In this document: in pieces, positions 35,912-46,113 of the stretch | How positions within the stretch are numbered: position 1 is the stretch's first letter | How the letters are laid out: each line of letters starts with the position of its first letter | Assembly: GCF_008757455.1 (NCBI RefSeq) | Contig: NZ_VCMV01000004.1 | Coordinates: forward strand, 62,001 to 126,000 | Origin: Microvirga brassicacearum | GTDB taxonomy: Bacteria; Pseudomonadota; Alphaproteobacteria; Rhizobiales; Beijerinckiaceae | Length of the DNA: 64,000 nt | Direction of reading: 5' to 3' | Notes under the pieces: generated by a model | Database searches by the model: none | Seen by the model: the letters and a program-made list of their open reading frames with translations, nothing else | What the model was told of the DNA's origin: nothing | Position numbers and translations under genes: made by a program

Positions 35912-37108
35912 TCAGCCTCTTTGCGGCGCCTGCGCGATCCGCGCCGCAAGGTGGACGAGGCTGAGATCCGACCCGGCCGGCCCAAGGAGGGACAGGCCCA
36001 GCGGCGCGCCTTCGCGCGACGCCAGCGGAATCGAAACCTGCGGCAGGCCCGACAGAACGGACAGGCACTGAAGGTTCAGCGCCTTGTTGCGGTAGTCGTT
36101 GAGAGCCTCATCGCTGTCGGTCAGAAGCGGAGCGATATCCGGCATGCTTGGGAGGATCAGCACGCCATCGTTGCCAAGGAGGGCGGCGAGCCGCTCCCGA
36201 AAGCGGCTGCGGATGGTCTGGGATTCCATCACCTGTTGGTCGGTGACGTTGCGTGAAAACTCGAACCTGTCCGCCACACCAGGGCCCATCGGCGGCTTGA
36301 GGCGTTCGATCATCGGTCCGTCGACCGTCCAGGCCTCACGCCCCTGGATGTAGCGCATGGTCCAGTAAAGCACTGTAAACCCTTCGGTCGCCACGTCCGT
36401 CTCGTCCGCTTTGCCGAGGATCGCTTCGATCTGCCGGACAGCCGGCGCGAGGCTGTCGCGGACCGGCCGGTCGAGTAACGCGAAGGCGTCGCTGGCACGA
36501 AGAAGCCTTGGCTTCTCCGGCAGGGCATTGCCGTCGGCGCCCAGCAGCACCTTTCCGACCTGCGTGAAGGTCTCGCCATCGCGCGCGAAGTAGCCACAGG
36601 TGTCGAAGGACGGCGCGAGATCGTGACAATCCTCGAGGCTCACTCCCCCATGCGTCGGGCGAAGGCCGAAGAGGCCGCAATGGCTTGCCGGCGCGCGAAC
36701 CGAACCGCCCGTATCCGTGCCGAGCGCGAAGTCGCAGAGATTGTTGGAGACCGCGGAAGCGGAGCCGCACGAGGACCCCCCGGGGATGCGATCCGGCGCG
36801 GCGCCGTTCACGGGCGTGCCGAAATGGGCGTTCTTGCCGCTCATGGAGAACGCCAGTTCGTCGGTGATGGTCTTGCCGACGAACCGGGCGCCGGCATCGA
36901 GAAGCCGTTGAACGGTGGGTGCGGTGCCGGTCTTGATCCCCGACATGGCGAGAATCTGCGGTGACCCAGCGCTGGTCGGATATCCCGCCACGTCGAAGAG
37001 ATCCTTCGCGGCGAAGGTGAGCCCGGCAAGCGGCCCTGACGGCGCGTTCGGAACGCTGACCGGAGGATAGGGCATGAACGCGTGGGCGGGATCATTGTCG
37101 AGCAGCAT
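35912..37108 (-). CDS. Amidase-signature family amidohydrolase
   Basis: An amidase-signature enzyme of 398 residues with the Ser-cisSer-Lys triad: Lys in TFAAKDLFDVAG, cis-Ser in GGSSCGSASAV, and nucleophile Ser in GTDTGGSVRAPASHCGLFGL. It hydrolyses amides to acids and ammonia; substrate is unknown. The family alignment begins just before FMPYPPVSVP, so ATG 37108 was chosen. An in-frame ATG at 37180 would add 24 residues with no family match, and neither start has a strong ribosome binding site. It is divergent from a branched-chain amino acid/amide importer, so transport and hydrolysis of the same compound is plausible. Confidence 0.88.
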   Translation of the reverse strand: MLLDNDPAHAFMPYPPVSVPNAPSGPLAGLTFAAKDLFDVAGYPTSAGSPQILAMSGIKTGTAPTVQRLLDAGARFVGKTITDELAFSMSGKNAHFGTPVNGAAPDRIPGGSSCGSASAVSNNLCDFALGTDTGGSVRAPASHCGLFGLRPTHGGVSLEDCHDLAPSFDTCGYFARDGETFTQVGKVLLGADGNALPEKPRLLRASDAFALLDRPVRDSLAPAVRQIEAILGKADETDVATEGFTVLYWTMRYIQGREAWTVDGPMIERLKPPMGPGVADRFEFSRNVTDQQVMESQTIRSRFRERLAALLGNDGVLILPSMPDIAPLLTDSDEALNDYRNKALNLQCLSVLSGLPQVSIPLASREGAPLGLSLLGPAGSDLSLVHLAARIAQAPQRG

Positions 37109-37317
37109 GAGGGCATCACCGTGGAACTGGGTAAGGGCGCTGGCCGCCCGGGGAAACGTCGAGAGGGCTAGGTGCACCATTGTGGTCGGGATTCTTCCCC
37201 AGGCAAGGTAAAGAAGTGCGCTGTCGCGAGAATTCGCCCATGCCGATCATTCAGGCTTTCTTCCCGGCTCGATTGGCCCTACACCCTCGCATGTCCTGCA
37301 AACGCAAGGGATGCGAG

Positions 37318-38523
37318 ATGGCAAAGACGTCGATGACCGGTTGGCTGGCTTTAGGGGTGGCGCTCGCGCTCGGAGCATCGGCCGCACAGGCGCAGACGGC
37401 CCCGATCAAGATCGGAGAGCTGAACTCGTATGCCAAGCAGGCGGCCTTCACGGTTCCCTATCGTGACGGATGGCGTCTGGCCGTCGAGGAAATCAACGCC
37501 AAGGGGGGTGTTCTGGGGCGCCCGATCGAAGTGATCTCGCGCGATGACGGCGGAACCACAGGCGACGCCACACGGGTCGCCGATGAGCTGGTCACCCGCG
37601 AGGGCGTGTCCCTGCTCTTCGGCTCCTTCCTGTCGAATGTCGGCGTCGCCATGGCGGATTACGCCAACCAGAAGAAGATCGTCTACATCGCCGCCGAACC
37701 CCTTACCGACGCCATCACGATGGCGCAGGGCAACCGCTACACCTTCCGCATCCGCCCCAACAACTTCATGCAGGTCGGCATGCTGGTCGAGCAGGCGAAG
37801 GCCTCCGGCGCGAAGCGTTGGGCCATCGTCGCCCCCAATTACGAATATGGCCAGTCGGCCGCCGCGGTGTTCAAGCGCCTCATCAAGGAGAGCGTGCCCG
37901 GCGCCGAGATCGTTGCCGAGCAATATCCGGCGCTCGGCAAGATCGAGGCGGGAGCGACGGTCTCGGCGCTTGAACAGGCCAAGCCGGACGGCATCTTCAA
38001 CGTCACCTTCGGACCCGATCTCACCCAGTTTGTCCGCGAGGGGAACACACGCGGGCTGTTCGAGGGCAAGACGGTCCTGTCGCTCCTGACCGGCGAGCCC
38101 GAATGGCTCCTGCCGCTGAAGGACGAGGTTCCGGAAGGCTGGATTGTGACCGGCTATCCCTGGGACGAGATCACCGAGCCGAAGCACAAGGCGTTCGTTG
38201 ATGCGTATCGGGCCAAATACAACGATACGCCTCGGCTCGGCTCGCTGCTGGGCTACATGGTCCTGTACATGATCCGCGACACGATCGAGCGCGCGGGTTC
38301 CACCGATACGGATGCGATCATCAAGGCTCTCGAGGACGCCAAATTCGACACCGTCGCAGGTACGGTCACGATGCGCGGTATCGATAATCAATCCAGCATG
38401 GGCGCGTGGGTTGGAAAGCTCGTCCTGAAGGGAAAATCCGGCGGCATGTCTGACTGGAAATACAATGACGGGACTTCCTACATGCCGTCCGAGGCCGAAG
38501 TGAAGGCCGCCCGGAAGGACTGA
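37318..38523 (+). CDS. Branched-chain amino acid/amide ABC importer binding protein (LivJ/UrtA-like)
   Basis: A 401-residue periplasmic binding protein of the Peripla_BP_6 type. The signal peptide runs to AAQAQ. The mature protein opens with PIKIGELNSYAKQAAFTVPY and contains INAKGGVLGRPIEVISRDDG, a family hallmark. The start at 37318 gives a proper signal peptide; the frame open from 37180 does not. It leads the import operon and is divergent from an amidase. The ligand is probably an amino acid or amide. Confidence 0.9.
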   Translation: MAKTSMTGWLALGVALALGASAAQAQTAPIKIGELNSYAKQAAFTVPYRDGWRLAVEEINAKGGVLGRPIEVISRDDGGTTGDATRVADELVTREGVSLLFGSFLSNVGVAMADYANQKKIVYIAAEPLTDAITMAQGNRYTFRIRPNNFMQVGMLVEQAKASGAKRWAIVAPNYEYGQSAAAVFKRLIKESVPGAEIVAEQYPALGKIEAGATVSALEQAKPDGIFNVTFGPDLTQFVREGNTRGLFEGKTVLSLLTGEPEWLLPLKDEVPEGWIVTGYPWDEITEPKHKAFVDAYRAKYNDTPRLGSLLGYMVLYMIRDTIERAGSTDTDAIIKALEDAKFDTVAGTVTMRGIDNQSSMGAWVGKLVLKGKSGGMSDWKYNDGTSYMPSEAEVKAARKD

Positions 38524-38573
38524 CCTATTGAAAGCTGCGGTCCGTTTTTCCCTGATCCGCGGGTAGAGGCGAA

Positions 38574-40421
38574 ATGGATCTCTCCTTCGTCGCGATCCAG
38601 GCCTTGAACGGGTTGGCCAGCGCGTCCTCGCTGTTTATCACCGCATGCGGTCTGACGCTTGTGTTCGGCGTCACGCGAATCGTGAACTTCGCCCACGGGT
38701 CGCTCTACATGGTGGGAGCGTTCACCGCCGCGACGTTGGTGCCGTGGATGCTCGAACTCTGGTTCGGCCCAGTATCGTTCTGGCTCGGCATCGTGATCTC
38801 AGCGCTGATCGTCGGCCTGCTCGGCGTCGTCATCGAGGTGCTGCTGCTCCGACGCATCTACGGCGCGCCGGAGCTGTTCCAGCTTCTGGCGACTTTCGGA
38901 ATCGTGCTGGTCCTGCAGGATCTCGTCGTCCAGATCTTCGGTCCGCAGGACATCCTGGGACCGCGGGCGCCCGGTTTGCGGGCGCCGGTGGAGATCCTCG
39001 GGCGGCGGTTTCCATCCTACGAACTGGTGCTCATCGCGGCCGGCCCTGCCGTCCTTGCGGCGGTGTGGTTTGTCTTGCGCAAGACCCGCTTTGGCACTTT
39101 GATTCGAGCTGCGACGCAGGATCGCGAGATGGTCGCGGCGCTTGGCGTCAATCAGGCTCTGCTGTTTACCGGGACGCTCTTTCTTGGCGCGTTCCTGGCG
39201 GGACTTGGCGGCGCCTTGCAGATCCCCCGCGTCGCCGCCAATACGGGGATGGACCTGTCGATCATCGCCGAATGCTTCGTCGTCACGGTCGTCGGCGGCA
39301 TGGGCAGCGTGCCGGGAGCGTTTCTGGCAGCCCTGATCATCGGCCAGTTGCAGGCCTTCGGCATTCTCATCTTTCCCAAGAGCACGCTCGTCGTCGTGTT
39401 CCTGCTCATGGCGGTGGTGCTCGCCATCCGTCCTTACGGCTTCTTCGGGCGGCCTGAAATTCTCGGGGGCACCCATGCGGTAGGCATCGCCAGCCGCAAG
39501 CCGATGGCTCGCGGCACACTTCTCGCAACGATCGGCATCGTGCTGCTGGCTTGTCTTCCCTTGATCGGCGATCCCTACCTGCTCAAGGTCGCAACGGAGA
39601 TTCTCGTCTTCGCGTTGTTTGCCTTCAGTCTTCAGCTCCTGATCGGCGTGGGCGGTCTCGTCAGTTTCGGTCACGCCGCCTTCTTCGGCCTTGGCGCCTA
39701 TGGGTCAGCGCTCACCGTTAAATGGCTTGGCGCGCCGATGGAGGCTGCCTTTCCGGCCGGCCTGCTGCTCGCAGCACTGGGTGCCGCTCTCATCGGCGCC
39801 TTCGTGGTGCGTCTGTCGGGCATCTACCTCGCCATGATGACGTTGGCGGCCGCGCAAATCCTTTATGCGATCGCGTTTCAGTGGGTCGAGGTGACGGGCG
39901 GCGACAACGGCATCGTCGGCGTCTGGCCGTCGAACTGGGTTGCTGGCCGCAGCGCGTATTATCTCCTCACCCTGGCGCTCACGGTCATCACCGTCCTGTT
40001 CCTGAAGAAGATCATCGAATCGCCGTTCGGCTATGCCTTGCGGGCTGCGCGGGATTCCGAACCACGCGCCGAGGCCATCGGCATCGCCGTTCGCCAGCAG
40101 CGCTGGCTGGCGTTCATTCTGGCGGGCGCGGGCGCCGGGATCGCGGGCAGTCTCTACGCGTTTTCCAGAGGCTCGGTGGACCCGAGCCTTCTCGGCATTC
40201 CGACCTCCGTCGACGCGCTGACGATGCTGTTGCTGGGAGGCATCCAGACCATTGCCGGGCCGCTCGCCGGGTCCGCCGTGCTGCATATCCTGCGCGACCA
40301 GATCATGCCGTTGACGTCGCTGTGGCGGCTATTTCTCGGATTGAGCATCATCGGCATGGTGCTGGTTTTCCCCCGCGGTCTCGTCGGCACCATTCGGCAA
40401 TGGGGCGAGGATCGGGCATGA
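38574..40421 (+). CDS. Fused LivH-LivM permease of a branched-chain amino acid-type ABC importer
   Basis: A 615-residue membrane protein that combines the two normally separate permeases of the family. Residues ~1-290 are LivH-like (VFGVTRIVNFAHGSLYMVGA, FLAGLGGALQIPR, VVTVVGGMGSVPGAFLAALI). Residues ~310-615 are LivM-like (LLIGVGGLVSFGHAAFFGLG, GDNGIVGVWPSNW, ALRAARDSEPRAEAIGIAVR). About 16 hydrophobic helices are expected. It sits 50 nt after the binding protein and overlaps the LivG gene by 4 nt. Confidence 0.92.
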   Translation: MDLSFVAIQALNGLASASSLFITACGLTLVFGVTRIVNFAHGSLYMVGAFTAATLVPWMLELWFGPVSFWLGIVISALIVGLLGVVIEVLLLRRIYGAPELFQLLATFGIVLVLQDLVVQIFGPQDILGPRAPGLRAPVEILGRRFPSYELVLIAAGPAVLAAVWFVLRKTRFGTLIRAATQDREMVAALGVNQALLFTGTLFLGAFLAGLGGALQIPRVAANTGMDLSIIAECFVVTVVGGMGSVPGAFLAALIIGQLQAFGILIFPKSTLVVVFLLMAVVLAIRPYGFFGRPEILGGTHAVGIASRKPMARGTLLATIGIVLLACLPLIGDPYLLKVATEILVFALFAFSLQLLIGVGGLVSFGHAAFFGLGAYGSALTVKWLGAPMEAAFPAGLLLAALGAALIGAFVVRLSGIYLAMMTLAAAQILYAIAFQWVEVTGGDNGIVGVWPSNWVAGRSAYYLLTLALTVITVLFLKKIIESPFGYALRAARDSEPRAEAIGIAVRQQRWLAFILAGAGAGIAGSLYAFSRGSVDPSLLGIPTSVDALTMLLLGGIQTIAGPLAGSAVLHILRDQIMPLTSLWRLFLGLSIIGMVLVFPRGLVGTIRQWGEDRA

Positions 40422-41179
40422 GTCTTCTCGCGGTCGAACGCCTGAACAAAGCCTTCGGCGGCGTGGTGGCGGCACATGACGTAAGCTTTGCGGTCGAGCG
40501 GGGCGAGATGCTGGCCCTGATCGGCCCCAACGGCGCCGGCAAATCGACCGTCTTCAACATGATCGGGGGTCAGCTGCCGCCGGATCGGGGAGCCGTCCTG
40601 CTTGAAGACAAGGCGATCACGCTTGCGTCGCCGCAGGAGCGTTTCCGCCAGGGGATCGGCCGCACCTTCCAGATCGCACAGGCGTTTCACTCCATGACCG
40701 TCTGCGAAAACGTCCAGATGGCGTTGATCAGCCACCACCGCGAGAGCCGGGCGATCTGGACCGAGGCACGGCAGCACCATCGGCGAGACGCCTTGGACTT
40801 GCTGAGCCAGGTCGGAATGGCGGAGGCGGCGGATCGGTCCTGCTCGGTGCTTGCCTACGGCGACGTGAAGCGGGTCGAGCTCGCCATTGCGCTTGCGGGC
40901 GAGCCAAAGCTGCTCCTGATGGATGAGCCGACGGCCGGAATGGCGTTCCGGGAGCGGGCGGCGTTGATGGATCTCACCCACTCGATCGCCCGGACGCGCC
41001 GCATCGGCATTCTGTTCACCGAGCACGACATGGACGTGGTGTTTGGGCACGCATCCCGAATTCTGGTTCTCCTGCGCGGCGAGATCATCGCGGCGGGGAG
41101 CCCCGCGGAGATCCGCGAAAACGCTCAGGTGCGGCAAGCCTATCTCGGCAATGCGCCGGCTTTGACGGGCGCCCCATGA
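40418..41179 (+). CDS. LivG-like ABC ATPase
   Basis: A 253-residue ATPase of the branched-chain amino acid group: Walker A GPNGAGKST at ~34-42, Q-loop IGRTFQIAQAFHSMTV, Walker B LLLMDEPTAGMA and switch FTEHDMDVVFGHA. The C-terminus ends with the BCA_ABC_TP_C-type RENAQVRQAYLG. The usual LSGG signature reads VLAYGDVKRVELAIAL, the relaxed LxYGxxR form normal for LivG. It is flanked by 4-nt overlaps on both sides. Confidence 0.92.
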   Translation: MSLLAVERLNKAFGGVVAAHDVSFAVERGEMLALIGPNGAGKSTVFNMIGGQLPPDRGAVLLEDKAITLASPQERFRQGIGRTFQIAQAFHSMTVCENVQMALISHHRESRAIWTEARQHHRRDALDLLSQVGMAEAADRSCSVLAYGDVKRVELAIALAGEPKLLLMDEPTAGMAFRERAALMDLTHSIARTRRIGILFTEHDMDVVFGHASRILVLLRGEIIAAGSPAEIRENAQVRQAYLGNAPALTGAP

Positions 41180-41886
41180 CGCCGCTTCTCGACATCCAGG
41201 GTCTCTCCGCCAGCTATGGCCGAGCGCAGGTCCTGTTCGATATCTCGCTTCAACTCCATCCCGGCGAGGTGGTCGCCCTGATCGGCCGGAACGGGGCTGG
41301 CAAGACGACCACACTCAAGGCTATCCTGGGGCTGGTCATTGCCCGTGCGGAACGCCTCGCCTTCAAGGGTCAGTCGATCGCCGGACTCCCCACCTACCGC
41401 ATCGCCCGTCTCGGCCTCGGCTACGTGGCCGAAGACCGGCGCATCTTCACCGACCTGACGGTGGAGGAGAATCTCGAGGTTGGTCGCCAGGCGCAACGGG
41501 CCGGGCGCTCGCCGTGGAGTCGGGAGCGGTTGTTCGGCCTGTTTCCCAACCTGGCCGAGATGCGCGGACGGCGCGGCAGCCAGATGTCCGGCGGGGAGCA
41601 GCAGATGCTTGCCATTGCCAGAACCCTGATGGGCAATCCGGATGCCATCCTGCTGGACGAACCCTCGGAGGGCATCGCGCCGGTCATCGTCCAGGCCATG
41701 GCAGAGGTCATCCGCGCCATGAAGGCCGAGGGGGTGGCGGTTCTCCTATCGGAGCAGAACTGGGCTTTTGCAGCTGCCATCGGCGACCGCGCCTGCGTGA
41801 TCGAGCGCGGCACCATTCGATTCGCCGGGCCGATGGCGGATTTTCTCGCCGACGAGGCGCTGCGGGCGGAGACGCTGGGGGTCTGA
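41176..41886 (+). CDS. LivF-like ABC ATPase
   Basis: A 236-residue ATPase: Walker A GRNGAGKTT, signature MSGGEQQMLAIARTLMGNPD, Walker B ILLDEPSEGIAP and switch LSEQNWAFA, where a Gln-Asn replaces the usual His-Asp as is typical of LivF. It completes the five-domain importer as the second ATPase. The start overlaps livG by 4 nt. Confidence 0.92.
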   Translation: MTPLLDIQGLSASYGRAQVLFDISLQLHPGEVVALIGRNGAGKTTTLKAILGLVIARAERLAFKGQSIAGLPTYRIARLGLGYVAEDRRIFTDLTVEENLEVGRQAQRAGRSPWSRERLFGLFPNLAEMRGRRGSQMSGGEQQMLAIARTLMGNPDAILLDEPSEGIAPVIVQAMAEVIRAMKAEGVAVLLSEQNWAFAAAIGDRACVIERGTIRFAGPMADFLADEALRAETLGV

Positions 41887-41993
41887 TCCCCGCGCCAAAC
41901 CATTGACGGATCAGCCCGAAAGCCCGATATCAGCCCGTTCGCGGCCCTGTGCCACTCTCCAGAACCTTGTTAAGCTTGAGGAATTCCCGTTTC

Positions 41994-42308
41994 ATGGGCG
42001 TCATCCATGTGACCGACCGCACAGGAAAGCGTCACACTCTCGAATGCATCGAGGGGTGGCGCGTGATGGAGATCATCCGGGATTGGGGCCTGCCGATCGA
42101 GGGGCTCTGCGGGGGCGCCTGCGAATGCGCCACCTGTCACGTTTTCGTCAATGAGGACTGGCTCGGCCGGCTCTATCCTGCGACCGACGAGGAAGAGGAC
42201 CAGCTCGACACCGTCGTGACCCGACCCACTTCGCGCCTGTCCTGCCAGATCATCTGGACGCCCGAACTCGACGGGCTCGAACTCACGCTTGCGCCCGCGA
42301 GCGGCTGA
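41994..42308 (+). CDS. Adrenodoxin-type [2Fe-2S] ferredoxin
   Basis: A 104-residue ferredoxin. Cluster ligands are in CGGACECATCH (C-x5-C-x2-C) and the fourth Cys in SRLSCQIIW. The acidic patch EDWLGRLYPATDEEEDQLD fits interaction with a reductase. ATG 41994 has GAGGAA ~10 nt upstream; a GTG at 41949 in frame is the alternative. It is followed 70 nt later by a ferredoxin reductase gene, so the two likely make an NADPH to ferredoxin electron chain for an oxygenase or Fe-S system elsewhere. Confidence 0.9.
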   Translation: MGVIHVTDRTGKRHTLECIEGWRVMEIIRDWGLPIEGLCGGACECATCHVFVNEDWLGRLYPATDEEEDQLDTVVTRPTSRLSCQIIWTPELDGLELTLAPASG

Positions 42309-42321
42309 TCGCCAAGCCTGA

Positions 42322-43422
<1,101 letters not shown>

Positions 43423-43480
43423 GGACGCCAAACGCGGCTTCCTCTTGCGAAGCTCGTGGGTTCCTGAAACTGTTTCAACC

Positions 43481-44728
43481 ATGACGCAATCACCTGTCTC
43501 CACCGACCTCGCTTTGGGCCGCCGCGCGATGGCGCTGTTGGATCAACTGGCGCAGTACAGCGACGAGCCTTCGTGCCTGACGCGGCTCTATCTGTCGAAG
43601 GCCCACCGCAGAGCCGCGGAGGCAACGCTCGGCTTCATGCAGAATGCGGGGCTCGACAGCCACATCGATCCGCTCGGTTCGGTTGTCGGACGTCTCGATG
43701 GCGCCAATCCGGACGCGCCGGCGCTCTTGATCGGTTCGCATATCGACACTGTCGTCGATGCGGGGCGCTATGACGGCACGCTTGGCGTCGTTCTCGGAAT
43801 CGTCACGATAGAAGCCCTGCGTCAACAGGGCGTCGTGCCAGCCTGTCCGATCGAAATCGTCGCTTTCGGCGATGAGGAAAACGCGCGTTTTCCGACCAAT
43901 CTTTCCACCTCCGCCGCGCTCTCGGGTCGCTACGATCCCGCGTGGCTCGACGGAATAGACCAGGACGGCATCACCTTGCGCGACGCTCTTGCGGCGTTCG
44001 GCGGCGATCCCTCGCGGATCGGGACGATTGCCCGTGATCGGGCGCGCTACCGGGGATATCTCGAAGTTCATATCGAGCAGGGACCGCAGCTCGAGGCGGC
44101 AGGTTTTGCCGTCGGGATCGTCTCCGCCATCAGCGGGATTTCCCGGGCCCGCGCGGCGGTGACCGGCGAGGCCGGCCACGCCGGAACCGTGCCGATGCCG
44201 ATGCGGCGCGATGCGCTGGCGGCGGCCGCCGAGATGATCGTTGCGGTCGAACGCACCGGCGCGATCCGGCTCGACACCGTTGCGACCGTCGGCGCGACTC
44301 AGGTTCGACCCGGCGCTATCAATGTCATCCCCGCACGCGTCGACTTCACCCTCGATGCCCGGTCCCCCGACGACGTCGTACGCCACGCCATGGTGCGGGA
44401 TATCATGACCGAGTGCGAGGCGATCGCACAGAAGCGCGGCGTCGGCCTCGCGATCGAGCCGTTCATGGATTCTCCGGCGACACCCATGGACTCCGCCCTG
44501 ATCGCGGTTTTCGAACACACACTGCGATCCCTCGGGATTTCGCCGATGTCCGTCGCGTCCGGTGCGGGGCACGATGCCGTTGCAATGGCGGGCTTGTGCC
44601 CGTCGGCGATGCTTTTCGTGCGGTGCAAAGGCGGGATCAGTCACAACCCGGCCGAATCGATCACCGTCGAGGATGCCGACATCGCCGCGCGTGTCCTGAT
44701 TGAATCGGTCAAGAAGCTCGTGACATGA
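43481..44728 (+). CDS. M20-family Zn-dependent amidohydrolase (allantoate/N-carbamoyl-amino-acid hydrolase type)
   Basis: A 415-residue peptidase-M20 fold enzyme. Metal-site motifs are IGSHIDTVVDAGRYDG (His and bridging Asp), FGDEENARF (Glu pair) and LEVHIEQGPQLE (His and Glu), with the last His in GGISHNPAES. This set matches AllC/HyuC-type hydrolases of N-carbamoyl amino acids, beta-ureidopropionate or allantoate. The ATG at 43481 matches the family; GTG at 43445 would add 12 residues. It overlaps a GNAT gene by 4 nt. Substrate cannot be settled from sequence. Confidence 0.88.
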   Translation: MTQSPVSTDLALGRRAMALLDQLAQYSDEPSCLTRLYLSKAHRRAAEATLGFMQNAGLDSHIDPLGSVVGRLDGANPDAPALLIGSHIDTVVDAGRYDGTLGVVLGIVTIEALRQQGVVPACPIEIVAFGDEENARFPTNLSTSAALSGRYDPAWLDGIDQDGITLRDALAAFGGDPSRIGTIARDRARYRGYLEVHIEQGPQLEAAGFAVGIVSAISGISRARAAVTGEAGHAGTVPMPMRRDALAAAAEMIVAVERTGAIRLDTVATVGATQVRPGAINVIPARVDFTLDARSPDDVVRHAMVRDIMTECEAIAQKRGVGLAIEPFMDSPATPMDSALIAVFEHTLRSLGISPMSVASGAGHDAVAMAGLCPSAMLFVRCKGGISHNPAESITVEDADIAARVLIESVKKLVT

Positions 44729-45159
44729 GCCATGAGTTGGCGCTGGTCGAGGAACCGGGCGACGAGATCCGCGCCGTCATTCTCGACGGTTTGCGTGACT
44801 TCAACTCCGCGGAAATCGCACCTGGGCACCAGATCCAGACACTTGCAGTCGCGATTCGCGGCCGCGTCGATGGCTCGATCATCGGCGGGTTGTGGGGTCG
44901 CACCGGAATGGGTTGGTTGACGATCGAATTGATTTTCGTTCCCGAACGATTGCGCGGCCAACGGATTGCCAGTCGCCTGATCACCATCGCCGAGGAAGAG
45001 GCCGTGCGACGCGGCTGTCATTCGGCCTGGCTCGACACGATGAACGCCAACGCGCTCGCGCTCTATGAACGCCTTGGATTCGTGCGGTTCGGTGAATTGC
45101 GGGATTTCCCGATCGGCAATTCTCGCGTCTTCCTGCACAAGAGACTGATGGGCAGCTAG
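44725..45159 (+). CDS. GNAT-family N-acetyltransferase
   Basis: A 144-residue acetyltransferase. The acetyl-CoA site is ELIFVPERLRGQRIASRLIT (R-x-x-G-x-x-A form), and the C-terminal substrate part carries ANALALYERLGFVRFGEL. The start overlaps the M20 hydrolase stop by 4 nt, so co-translation suggests a shared substrate such as an amino compound. It converges with another GNAT gene with 4 nt overlap. Confidence 0.85.
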   Translation: MSHELALVEEPGDEIRAVILDGLRDFNSAEIAPGHQIQTLAVAIRGRVDGSIIGGLWGRTGMGWLTIELIFVPERLRGQRIASRLITIAEEEAVRRGCHSAWLDTMNANALALYERLGFVRFGELRDFPIGNSRVFLHKRLMGS

Positions 45160-45689
45160 CTTCCGTCAGCGCGCCCGCTATTCCACTCATCGCTGAGAAT
45201 GGCCCAGCGCTCGTGATCGCGCCATTCGCCGCCGATCCGGAGGTATCGTGGCGAATAGCCTTCGCGCCGGAACCCAAGGCTTTCGACGAGTCTCACCGAT
45301 CGGCTGTTGGCCGGCTGTATATTCGCCTCGATGCGGTGCAGGTCCATTTGTGTAAAAGCGTGGGTCAGGACAAGCCCGACAGCCTCGCGCATGAGCCCGC
45401 GGCCGTTGAGACCGGATACGCCATAATACCCCAGATAGGCGCTCTGAAATAATCCCCGAACAATGTCGTTGAGGTTGACCACGCCGGCGATCTGACCGGT
45501 TGTCCATTCGCGGACGACAAATCCTACCGACCTCTCGCCGTCGCACCGCGCCAGATAGGTCAGGAAGCCGGTCTCGTCGCGAAAGGGTTGTACCCAAGGC
45601 TCGTGCAACGATAAGCTTGCCAGATTCGCAGCAATCAACTCAGCGCGGTCGTCGGCGCACACCTTGGTGATCGTAACGCGAGTCCGCAT
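45156..45689 (-). CDS. RimJ/RimL-type GNAT acetyltransferase
   Basis: A 177-residue acetyltransferase of the RimJ/RimL group, which acetylates ribosomal protein N-termini or amino-sugar and peptide targets. Typical pieces are VGFVVREWTTGQIAGVVNLN, AYLGYYGVSGLNGRGLMREA (acetyl-CoA loop) and DLHRIEANIQPANSRSVRLV followed by LGFRREGYSPRYLRI. It stands alone on the minus strand, converging with the GNAT at 44725; the role is not evident from neighbours. Confidence 0.87.
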   Translation of the reverse strand: MRTRVTITKVCADDRAELIAANLASLSLHEPWVQPFRDETGFLTYLARCDGERSVGFVVREWTTGQIAGVVNLNDIVRGLFQSAYLGYYGVSGLNGRGLMREAVGLVLTHAFTQMDLHRIEANIQPANSRSVRLVESLGFRREGYSPRYLRIGGEWRDHERWAILSDEWNSGRADGS

Positions 45690-45774
45690 GGCGGTGCTCT
45701 TTCTCGTACGGGAACCTTGGCAAAAAACGGCGGTTATCGTCCGTCACATATCATAACTACCGAAGGATTGGATT

Positions 45775-46074
45775 ATGCGCGCCGTCATCTTGCCTGCATT
45801 CGCATTTGCTCTCGCAATCGGGTTTTTCTCAAGCCCGGAGGCTCAAGCGCGATTCAATCCTGGCCAGCTGGAAGCGCCGTCCCTGATCGAGGATGTGGCT
45901 TGCGTGACGCGCCGGGTCCGAACGATTCAACCGAACGGCCGCGTTGTCTATCGCACCGTTCGCCGTTGCGGCGTGAACGCCGGGCCGCGTTGCCGTTGGG
46001 TGCGGGAGCGCGTTCGTCTCCCCAATGGCCGGGTTGTAGTAAGGGACGTCCAGCGTTGCCGGCGCCGTTGGTAG
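45775..46074 (+). CDS. Small secreted basic protein with two Cys-bounded repeats
   Basis: A 99-residue protein with a signal peptide (~1-25, ending EAQA). After a short linker it has two 23-residue repeats, residues 43-65 and 73-95, each starting and ending with Cys and sharing the core LPNGRVVVR/QPNGRVVYR. The four Cys residues suggest two disulfide-closed hairpins in the periplasm. The C-terminus is very Arg-rich. I do not recognise a characterised family; small secreted proteins of this kind are common in Hyphomicrobiales. It has its own intergenic space on both sides. Confidence 0.65.
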   Translation: MRAVILPAFAFALAIGFFSSPEAQARFNPGQLEAPSLIEDVACVTRRVRTIQPNGRVVYRTVRRCGVNAGPRCRWVRERVRLPNGRVVVRDVQRCRRRW

Positions 46075-46113
46075 CCGGCACAGACAGGCGTCGGTAAACC
46101 GGCCCGTCGTGGC

